DNA from: Lachnospiraceae bacterium UBA5895
Lineage (GTDB): Bacteria; Bacillota; Clostridia; Lachnospirales; Lachnospiraceae
NCBI GenBank assembly: GCA_002431915.1
Contig: DJEP01000115.1
Coordinates: 1,204 to 22,793 of the forward strand
Length of the DNA: 21,590 nt
Direction: 5' to 3'
Shown piece after piece: positions 1 to 6,055 of the stretch. Numbering within the stretch: the first letter of the stretch is position 1; every line of letters starts with the position of its first letter. The notes below the pieces were generated by a model. The model saw only the letters and a program-made list of their open reading frames with translations. It was not told the DNA's origin and ran no database searches. The position numbers and the translations under genes were made by a program.

Positions 1-348
1 CTCCAGAATGTACCTACCGATCTGATCGAAGCAGCACAGATCGACGGCGCTACTTCCCTGCAGACCTTATTCAAAGTGAAAATTCCGATGGTTATGCCAT
101 CTATTACCATATGTCTGTTCCTTACCGTATCCAACAGCTTCAAGTTGTTCGACCAGAACCTGGCACTGACCGCCGGTGCACCCAGCAAAAAGACCGCAAT
201 GCTGGCCCTGGACATCTACAATACTTTCTATGGCAGAAGCGGATTTGAAGGCGTCGGTCAGGCTAAAGCAGTACTGTTCTTTATTGTAGTGGCAGTCATT
301 GCCCTGGGACAGCTGGTACTTACCAGACGTAAGGAGGTAGAGCAATAA
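1..348 (+). CDS. Sugar ABC transporter permease, MalF-like (5' end missing)
   Basis: This is the C-terminal 115 residues of a binding-protein-dependent sugar permease; the reading frame is open from the first base, so the start lies upstream of the window. The diagnostic cytoplasmic EAA loop, which docks onto the ATPase subunit, is visible near the beginning (EAAQIDGATSLQTLFKVKIP). It is followed by hydrophobic segments and a short basic tail (TRRKEVEQ). Its stop codon overlaps the ATG of the next permease by one base (TAATG), so the two are translationally coupled and probably form a heterodimeric channel. Position upstream of malQ suggests maltose or maltodextrin as substrate, but the permease sequence itself does not prove this. 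Confidence 0.93.
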   Translation, partial: LQNVPTDLIEAAQIDGATSLQTLFKVKIPMVMPSITICLFLTVSNSFKLFDQNLALTAGAPSKKTAMLALDIYNTFYGRSGFEGVGQAKAVLFFIVVAVIALGQLVLTRRKEVEQ

Positions 349-1187
349 TGACTAAGAAAAAAACTTCCAATGTAATTATTTTTTGTATCCTGTGTGTGCT
401 GGTAGTGGCATTCCTGACACCGATTTTCTTCGTGCTGATGAACTCCTTTAAGGGAAAACTCTACATCAGTAATGACCCTTTCTCATTACCGAATGCGCAG
501 ACTTTTGCAGGACTGACCAACTACGTGAACGGCGTTCAGAAGACCGGATTCTTCACCGCCTTCGGGTGGTCCGCATTTATTACCATATTTTCTGTAGCAG
601 CGATCATTCTGTTTACCTCTATGACCGCTTACTACCTGACCAGAGTAAAATCCGGTGTGACCAACATACTGTATTATATGTTTGTGTTTTCCATGATCGT
701 ACCTTTCCAGATGGTAATGTTTACCATGTCCAAACTGGCCAACATGACCCATTTGAACAACCCTCCCGGAATGGTACTGTTATACCTGGGATTCGGTTCC
801 GGTCTGTCTGTGTTCATGTTTTGCGGATTTATTAAATCCATTCCGCTGGACATCGAGGAGGCAGCCATGATCGATGGATGCAATCCGCTGCAGACTTTTT
901 TCGGTGTCGTAATGCCGATCCTGAAACCAACTGCGATCACCGTAGCTATTCTGAACGCCATGTGGATCTGGAACGACTATTTGCTGCCTTATCTGGTAAT
1001 CGGTCTGAGCACTACTTACAAGACTATCCCGGTTGTGGTACAATACCTGGTAGGTTCCTACGGTGCAAAAGATATGGGCGCCATGATGGCACTGTTAGTA
1101 CTGTCCGTTATCCCTATCATCGTCTTCTATCTGACCTGCCAGAAGTACATCATCGAGGGTGTGGTAGCCGGCGCGGTTAAGGGATAA
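348..1187 (+). CDS. Sugar ABC transporter permease, MalG-like
   Basis: The product is 279 residues, the normal size for a MalG-type inner-membrane permease with about six transmembrane segments. A first hydrophobic helix lies at residues 8-30 and the EAA loop near residue 170 (EEAAMIDGCNPLQTFFGVVM). The end, EGVVAGAVKG, is the usual C-terminus of this family. The ATG overlaps the stop of the preceding permease, with AAGGAGGT at 331-338 as ribosome binding site. With the upstream permease it would form the membrane channel of a CUT1-type importer. The neighbouring malQ makes malto-oligosaccharides the likely cargo (inference). No ATPase gene is present in the cluster. Confidence 0.95.
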   Translation: MTKKKTSNVIIFCILCVLVVAFLTPIFFVLMNSFKGKLYISNDPFSLPNAQTFAGLTNYVNGVQKTGFFTAFGWSAFITIFSVAAIILFTSMTAYYLTRVKSGVTNILYYMFVFSMIVPFQMVMFTMSKLANMTHLNNPPGMVLLYLGFGSGLSVFMFCGFIKSIPLDIEEAAMIDGCNPLQTFFGVVMPILKPTAITVAILNAMWIWNDYLLPYLVIGLSTTYKTIPVVVQYLVGSYGAKDMGAMMALLVLSVIPIIVFYLTCQKYIIEGVVAGAVKG

Positions 1188-1223
1188 GTGTGAAAAATAA
1201 GCCATTCGGCTCATTTTTCGCAC
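1188..1223 (+). terminator. Hairpin after the MalG-like permease
   Basis: Immediately after the stop codon two 16-base arms pair around the loop ATTC (1188-1203 with 1208-1223), with one wobble and one mismatch. No T-tract follows, so it is not a classical intrinsic terminator. It may instead protect the 3' end of the permease mRNA or reduce readthrough into malQ. Two more small palindromes follow: TGTGC-CT-GCACA at 1231-1242 and GTGTAC-GGAA-GTACAC at 1243-1258. Confidence 0.5.
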
Positions 1224-1310
1224 GCAAATTTGTGCCTGCACAGTGTACGGAAGTACACGGTACTAAAGTGCCTGAAAGTTCGCGGGTTACGGAAAGAAAT
1301 GGTTATTGAT

Positions 1311-2804
1311 ATGAGAAAAAGCGGAATATTGCTGCCGGTGAGCAGCCTCCCGTCAAGGTACGGAATCGGCTGCTTTTCCAAAGAAGCATATAAATTTATT
1401 GACAGATTAAAAGAAGCCGGTCAGGCTTACTGGCAGATCCTGCCTTTGGGACCTACCAGCTACGGAGATTCTCCGTACCAGTCCTTCTCCACCTTTGCGG
1501 GGAATCCGTATTTCATCGATCCGGAGGATCTGGTGGCGAGAGGTTATGTGGCCGCAGAGCAGTGCAATGCCTATGATTTCGGTACCGACATTCATTCGGT
1601 GGATTACGGCAAGATCTACAAGAGCCGCTTCCGTCTGCTGAAAGAAGCTTTTGAAAACAGCCATATTGAGGAAGATGCCGGATTCCGGGCATTCATAGAG
1701 AAAAATGGATACTGGCTGGATGATTATGCATTATATATGGCAATCAAGGATGGATTCCGCGGTATCTGCTGGGCAGCATGGGAAGAAGATATAAAGCTCA
1801 GAACGCCGGCAGCTATGGATAAGTATCGCAGAAAATATGCGAAAGAGATCGCATTTTACCAGTTCCAGCAGTATCTGTTCCAGGTACAGTGGGAGAAATT
1901 AAAGACCTATGCTAACGACAACGGCATCAAAATCATCGGGGATATTCCCATATATGTAGCTTTTGACAGCTCGGATGCCTGGGCGAATCCGGAACTCTTC
2001 CAGTTCGATGAGAACTGTGAGCCGGTAGCGGTAGCGGGATGCCCTCCCGACGCATTTTCCGCCACCGGACAGCTGTGGGGCAATCCACTGTATAACTGGG
2101 AACACCACAGAGAGACCGGTTACGCCTGGTGGATGCAGCGCCTGGCAGCATGCTTCGAGCGCTATGATGTGGTACGTATCGACCATTTCCGTGGATTTGA
2201 CGCTTATTATGCGATCCCTTACGGAGAACCCACTGCGGAGCACGGGCATTGGGAACAGGGTCCCGGATACGATATTTTCCGTACTATGAAGGAAAAACTG
2301 GGAGAAAAAGAAGTTATTGCAGAAGACCTTGGCTTTTTAACGCCATCTGTGATAGAATTAGTAAAGAAATCCGGTTATCCAGGTATGAAAATACTGCAAT
2401 TCGCATTTGATTCCCGTGAAGAGAGTGATTATCTGCCGCATAATTATACACATAATTGTGTGGTATACACGGGTACTCATGATAATGATACTGTAATGGG
2501 ATGGTACGATACCCTGAAAGGAGCGGATAAAAAGCTTTGTGACGATTATCTGCGGCTGAAAACTGCTGACGGAGAAGCAATCCCCAGAGAGCAAATTCCC
2601 TGGGAATTTGTACGCGCGGCAATGGCCAGTGTGGCTGATATGGCGATTATTCCTATGCAGGATTATCTTGGATTGGGATCGGAGGCCCGCATCAACATTC
2701 CTTCCACACTGGGCATTAACTGGAAGTGGAGAATGGGGAACGGAGATTTTACAAAGGAGCTTGCAGGACGAATCCGCAGCATGACGAAGCTGTACGGAAG
2801 GTAA
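1311..2804 (+). CDS. malQ: 4-alpha-glucanotransferase (amylomaltase, GH77)
   Basis: This cytoplasmic enzyme moves alpha-1,4-glucan segments between malto-oligosaccharides, releasing glucose and longer chains for phosphorylase. The GH77 signature is complete: SPYQSFSTFAGNPYFID near the N-terminus, then GDIPIYVAFDSSDAW, CPPDAFSATGQLWGNPLY, the nucleophile in RIDHFRG (D291), the acid/base in AEDLG (E338) and the stabilising Asp in THDND (D391). These positions are almost those of the Thermus enzyme (293, 340, 395). The length is 497 residues, as expected. The start chosen is the ATG giving MRKSGILLPVSSLPSRYG. An ATG four codons upstream (1299) is possible; GGAAAG at 1291 fits neither spacing well. 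The gene lies 123 bases after the permease and just before a LacI regulator. Confidence 0.95.
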   Translation: MRKSGILLPVSSLPSRYGIGCFSKEAYKFIDRLKEAGQAYWQILPLGPTSYGDSPYQSFSTFAGNPYFIDPEDLVARGYVAAEQCNAYDFGTDIHSVDYGKIYKSRFRLLKEAFENSHIEEDAGFRAFIEKNGYWLDDYALYMAIKDGFRGICWAAWEEDIKLRTPAAMDKYRRKYAKEIAFYQFQQYLFQVQWEKLKTYANDNGIKIIGDIPIYVAFDSSDAWANPELFQFDENCEPVAVAGCPPDAFSATGQLWGNPLYNWEHHRETGYAWWMQRLAACFERYDVVRIDHFRGFDAYYAIPYGEPTAEHGHWEQGPGYDIFRTMKEKLGEKEVIAEDLGFLTPSVIELVKKSGYPGMKILQFAFDSREESDYLPHNYTHNCVVYTGTHDNDTVMGWYDTLKGADKKLCDDYLRLKTADGEAIPREQIPWEFVRAAMASVADMAIIPMQDYLGLGSEARINIPSTLGINWKWRMGNGDFTKELAGRIRSMTKLYGR

Positions 2805-2833
2805 GTCTGTAGGCTTGGAAAGGTTTGCGCTCC

Positions 2834-3868
2834 ATGGAGGAAATCACGATCAGAGACATCGCAAGAATCTGCGGTGTCGGCGTCAGCACGGTATCCCGTG
2901 CTATAAATAATCACCCGGACATCAATCCGGAGACCAAGGAAATGATCATGCGGGTGATCAAAGAGAACAATTACGTACCAAATAACAGTGCCAGAAATCT
3001 GAAGCGCCAGGATGCCAAAGCAATCGCTGTGCTGGTAAAGGGTATTAATAACTCTTTCTTCAGCCAGATGATTAAGGTATTGGAAGAAGAGATCAAGGAA
3101 AAGTCCTACGCCATGGTATTGCAGCATGTTGACTATGACGAGGATGAAGTGGAAGTGGCTTTGAAGCTGGTGAAGGAAAAAAGGCTCCGCGGCATCATCT
3201 TCCTGGGTGGTTACCTGGTACACAGCGAGGAAAAACTGGCGCAGCTCCATGTGCCGTTTATCTTAAGTACCACGGGCATGCTGCCCAAGGGCTTCAGCCG
3301 CAATACCTATTCTTCCGTAGCTGTGGATGACACCAAGGAAAGCTACAAGATGGTGGACTATCTGTGCAAGAACGGACATAAGGACATCGCAATCCTCTGT
3401 GCCCGCAAGACCGATGCTTCCATCGGTAAGCTGCGTCTGGAAGGTTATAAAAAAGCCCTGAAGGATAACGGCATCGAAGTGAGGGATGAACTGATCCTGC
3501 CCATGAGAAGCGACCTGGAGGATTACTCCCTGGAGAACGCCTACATGGTGACGAAGGAATTTTTAGAGAAGCAGATTCCCTGTACGGCAATTTTTGCCAT
3601 TTCCGATATTCTGGCGATCGGCGCCGGCAAAGCGCTGTCCGATGCCGGCTACAAGGTGCCCGAGGATATCTCCCTGGCAGGCTTCGACGGTGTGGAGATC
3701 GGTAAATACGTCATTCCGTCCCTGACGACTTTAAAACAGCCGGTGGACAGCATGGCGAGAGAGACCGCGAGGATTCTGTTTGACATTATCGGGAAAAAGG
3801 CGAAGCATCAGCACTGCGTGTTCGACGGAGAACTGGTAATCCGCGACTCCACGAGATCAAGGACATAA
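2834..3868 (+). CDS. LacI/GalR-family transcriptional regulator of the maltodextrin cluster
   Basis: The product is 344 residues with the standard LacI layout. An N-terminal helix-turn-helix and hinge lie at residues 1-60 (ITIRDIARICGVGVSTVSRAINNHPDI), followed by a periplasmic-binding-protein-like sensor domain. The latter includes the conserved AIFAISDILAIGAGKAL and SLAGFDGVEIGKYVIPSLTT segments. The ATG was preferred to an in-frame TTG at 2825 because AAAGG at 2819-2823 is 10 bases from the ATG but only one from the TTG. It starts 29 bases after malQ and is probably co-transcribed. By context it is likely the MalR-type repressor responding to maltose or maltodextrin; the actual effector cannot be read from sequence. 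Confidence 0.92.
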   Translation: MEEITIRDIARICGVGVSTVSRAINNHPDINPETKEMIMRVIKENNYVPNNSARNLKRQDAKAIAVLVKGINNSFFSQMIKVLEEEIKEKSYAMVLQHVDYDEDEVEVALKLVKEKRLRGIIFLGGYLVHSEEKLAQLHVPFILSTTGMLPKGFSRNTYSSVAVDDTKESYKMVDYLCKNGHKDIAILCARKTDASIGKLRLEGYKKALKDNGIEVRDELILPMRSDLEDYSLENAYMVTKEFLEKQIPCTAIFAISDILAIGAGKALSDAGYKVPEDISLAGFDGVEIGKYVIPSLTTLKQPVDSMARETARILFDIIGKKAKHQHCVFDGELVIRDSTRSRT

Positions 3869-3876
3869 GGGATATT

Positions 3877-3913
3877 CATACAGTCCCTACGGGGACAAAG
3901 GGAGTACTGTATG
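3877..3913 (+). promoter_or_regulatory. Hairpin enclosing ribosome binding site and start codon of the activase gene
   Basis: CATACAGT (3877-3884) pairs perfectly with ACTGTATG (3906-3913), whose last three bases are the ATG start codon. Inside it an alternative small hairpin (GTCCC 3883-3887 with GGGAC 3892-3896) leaves the ribosome binding site AAAGGGAG (3897-3904) in the enclosed strand. In the RNA this could hide the translation start. Function is inferred; only the inverted repeats are seen. Confidence 0.45.
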
Positions 3914-4654
3914 GAAATACATGGTTTTAACAAGACAACTTTATTAGATTATCCGGAACATATTGCAGCCACTGTTTTTACAGGGGGCTGCAATTTTCGC
4001 TGTCCGTTTTGTCACAATGGGGAGCTGGTGATGGATCCGGCGGGACAGCCGTCTATCGCAGAAGAGGAAGTACTGTCCTACCTGAAAAAAAGACAGGGGA
4101 TCCTTCAGGGAGTCTGTGTTACCGGCGGAGAACCTACTCTGCAAAAGGATCTGAAAGAATTTTTGCGGAAGATCAAGGAACTGGGGTATCCAATAAAACT
4201 GGATACCAACGGCTATATGCCGGGGGCACTGTGGGATCTGTTGCAGGAGCGTCTGATCGATTACTTGGCCATGGATATTAAGGCTTCCCGGGAGAATTAT
4301 GCCCGGGCTGCGGGGCTGAAAAACATGGATCTCTCCCGGATCGAGGAGAGTATCGGCATTGTGAAAAGCAGCAGCATTCCGTATGAATTCCGCACCACTG
4401 TGGTGAAGGGGATCCATACCGTGGAAGAATTTGAAAATATCGGCAGATGGATCGCCGGTTGTCCGACCTATTATCTGCAAAGCTATGAGGAAAATGAAAA
4501 CTGCCTGTACCGAATGATACAGACAGCGGAAAGTGACGATGTTAAGCTGGGAGGTGCAGAACCATTTGGCACATTTTCCAGAGAGGAACTGGAACAGATG
4601 GCGGAACGGGTCCGGAAATACGTGGGGAAGGTCGTGCTGCGGGGCGTGGAATAG
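3911..4654 (+). CDS. Radical SAM protein, anaerobic ribonucleotide reductase activating type (NrdG2-like)
   Basis: This 247-residue protein carries the radical SAM cluster motif CNFRCPFC (C27, C31, C34). It is preceded by the family-typical N-terminus MEIHGFNKTTLLDYP and followed by VTGGEPTLQKDL and KLDTNGY segments of the SAM-binding core. Such proteins bind a [4Fe-4S] cluster and S-adenosylmethionine, and members are annotated as activases that install a glycyl radical on class III ribonucleotide reductase. No nrdD or other glycyl-radical enzyme is adjacent here, so the partner is unknown and a different glycyl-radical partner is possible. The start is supported by AAAGGGAG six bases upstream. 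It sits 42 bases after the LacI gene and converges on the broken ATPase gene. Confidence 0.82.
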   Translation: MEIHGFNKTTLLDYPEHIAATVFTGGCNFRCPFCHNGELVMDPAGQPSIAEEEVLSYLKKRQGILQGVCVTGGEPTLQKDLKEFLRKIKELGYPIKLDTNGYMPGALWDLLQERLIDYLAMDIKASRENYARAAGLKNMDLSRIEESIGIVKSSSIPYEFRTTVVKGIHTVEEFENIGRWIAGCPTYYLQSYEENENCLYRMIQTAESDDVKLGGAEPFGTFSREELEQMAERVRKYVGKVVLRGVE

Positions 4655-4665
4655 ACACCACGCCC
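4642..4665. terminator. Hairpin between convergent genes
   Basis: GGGCGTGG (4642-4649) pairs perfectly with CCACGCCC (4658-4665) around an 8-base loop that contains the TAG stop of the radical SAM gene. It lies six bases from the stop of the opposing ATPase pseudogene, so it may serve both strands. There is no T-run, so termination strength is uncertain. Confidence 0.4.
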
Positions 4666-4671
4666 TGACGG

Positions 4672-5635
4672 TCACATGAGCTGCTGTATTTTTACGAATT
4701 CGTCAAACCGGGGCAGCGCCAATGCAACTTTACCATATTCTTTGGAAGCAATAACACCCTTTCTCTTCAGACGTTCCCGATAAACAGAGAACAGTTCTGA
4801 TTTCATACCCAATTTTTCCCGGAGCGCTTTTACCTGTGTCTCTCCACTGAGGGACATTTCGGTTACAATTTTCTTATCCAATTCGGATAATTCTGACCAA
4901 ATTTTGCTGTAGACATATTCATCCAGATACTGATCATATTCCGGCAAAATTTCATTCAAAGTCTTCTTACCACGATATTCCCAATAGAGATAACCTAATA
5001 CCTGGAAAGCAAAAGGATAGCCTTTGGTCAAAGAAGCGAGTTCTCCGGCGGCGTCTATATCCAAAGAAAAGATATTCATATATTGCCTGCGGATTGCTGT
5101 ATAATTCAATGGTTCAAGAATCAGCTTGGGAGCGCGATATAAAAAAGTCAGTGCTTTATCATTTTGTAGATTATAGATATTCTCATATAATCCCGTCATC
5201 AGTAAAAAGATGGGATAGTCGTTTCCCGCTCTTCTGAATATATTTCAACATTAATTCCAAAGCATTTTCGATATCTGTTACCGGTGCAGCATTTTCGACA
5301 GAAACACCCAGCCCAAAAGCAGAAAAATCCAACTTCGCATTGATAAATAATGTATGCAATTCGGGAATGCTGTAAATCTTTGCAGCAAGGCACTGCAACA
5401 GATCTCGCGTGGGATTCAATTCGACCACAATCCACTTCTTCTCCTGCCGGAGCTCGGAAGCAATATTAGTCATCATAACGGTTTTGCCGGAACCACGGAC
5501 TCCTGTAATCATGTAGATCTGATTAGATGGATTGTCTGCACAGAAACTTTCCATAATTTGGTTGGTTTCCGTGAAACGGGAAATATATTGTAATGGTTTT
5601 TTTCCAAAAGATAGCGTGAACGGGTTAGCACTCAT
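4672..5635 (-). pseudogene. Archaeal-type AAA ATPase (PF01637-like), broken by internal deletion and frameshift
   Basis: Two overlapping minus-strand frames make one interrupted gene. The 5' part (5635-5183) begins MSANPFTLSFGKKPL and has the Walker A motif GVRGSGKT at residues 45-52, then ends in a shifted tail after KYIQKSGKRL. The 3' part (in frame from about 5210 to 4672) resumes as PIFLLMTGLYENIYNLQNDKA and runs to a normal C-terminus with the GYPFAFQVLGYLYWEY and winged-helix-like segments. From memory of intact relatives (about 350-390 residues), the Walker B stretch and following helix are missing at the junction, roughly 25-30 codons. The product could not hydrolyse ATP normally. The start has GGAGG seven bases upstream. 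Intact family members are P-loop ATPases of unclear cellular role. Confidence 0.85.
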
Positions 5636-5653
5636 GATGAATCCCTCCTTTTC

Positions 5654-5734
5654 TTATATAAGTTTATATAACTTTTAATTTTATATATAACTGTATATAA
5701 GCTTATATAACTTTGAAATCATTATATAACTTTT
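5654..5734 (-). repeat. AT-rich phased repeats (TTATATAACTTT) upstream of the ATPase gene
   Basis: TTATATAACTTT-like units begin at about 5664, 5683 (degenerate), 5703 and 5722, a spacing of 19-20 bp or about two helical turns. Inverted partners (TTATATAAG) occur at 5654 and around 5696, giving a perfect 16-bp palindrome TATATAAGCTTATATA at 5694-5709. A minus-strand -10 candidate TATAAT (5726-5721) lies inside the outermost unit, so most copies fall between the promoter and the ribosome binding site. This resembles a multi-site operator for cooperative protein binding, possibly autoregulation; the function is inferred. Confidence 0.7.
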
Positions 5735-5934
5735 GGCAAGTCTGATGGAACATTACGCGGATGTGTGAGAAAATAAAGTTCATAATGGAAGCACTTACTT
5801 TAGAAAAACAGATATATAAATATGAATTTGTATATTTTTGCAAAAAAGAGAAACCTGCGCAAAAATTATGACTAAAAGTTGCTCAAAATTTCTATGAATA
5901 ACTTCCAAAAATGTCCAATATATACAAAAAATAG
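5735..5934. other. AT-rich intergenic stretch between ATPase pseudogene and pectate lyase gene
   Basis: No convincing gene is present. The longest small frame with an ATG is 28 codons (5785-5871, starting MEALTLEKQIYKYE), without a good ribosome binding site. The region is rich in A and T and could hold the divergent upstream control sequences of both flanking genes. Confidence 0.6.
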
Positions 5935-5964
5935 TTTACTAATGTAAAGCGATAGTGATAATAT
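5935..5964 (+). promoter_or_regulatory. Sigma-A-type promoter of the pectate lyase gene
   Basis: TTTACT (5935-5940) is followed after 18 bases by TAATAT (5959-5964). This predicts a transcript start near 5971 and an 85-base leader before the start codon at 6056. Confidence 0.55.
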
Positions 5965-5977
5965 ATAGTGCATAGCG

Positions 5978-5993
5978 TTGTAAGCGGTTACAA
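5978..5993 (+). promoter_or_regulatory. cre / LacI-family operator dyad before the pectate lyase gene
   Basis: TTGTAA-GCGG-TTACAA is a perfect inverted repeat, and its first 15 bases (5978-5992) match the catabolite-responsive consensus WTGNAANCGNWNNCA at every fixed position. It lies just downstream of the predicted transcript start, where bound CcpA or another LacI-family protein would block transcription. CcpA control is inferred from the match; another LacI-family repressor is an alternative. Confidence 0.7.
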
Positions 5994-6055
5994 GTTTGTG
6001 GATGGAGGGGTTACCATTTGCAGAGATTGTACGCAAAGCTGATGGAGGTATGGAA

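Noticed and set aside
2663..3250. 195-codon minus-strand frame spanning the end of malQ and the start of the first lacI
   Set aside because: It crosses two well-supported plus-strand genes and their junction, and the product is unrecognisable.
3944..4675. 243-codon open frame antisense to the radical SAM gene
   Set aside because: It is opposite a gene with a clear catalytic motif, and the translation shows no family features. It is a shadow frame.
5183..5199. Programmed ribosomal frameshift joining the two ATPase frames
   Set aside because: A frameshift would not restore the missing Walker B segment. There is no slippery sequence with downstream structure at the junction, so deletion is the better explanation.
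5654..5734. CRISPR-like array
   Set aside because: Units are only 9-13 bases, AT-only, imperfect and 19-20 bp apart, with no unique spacers of normal length and no cas genes nearby. An operator-type repeat fits better.
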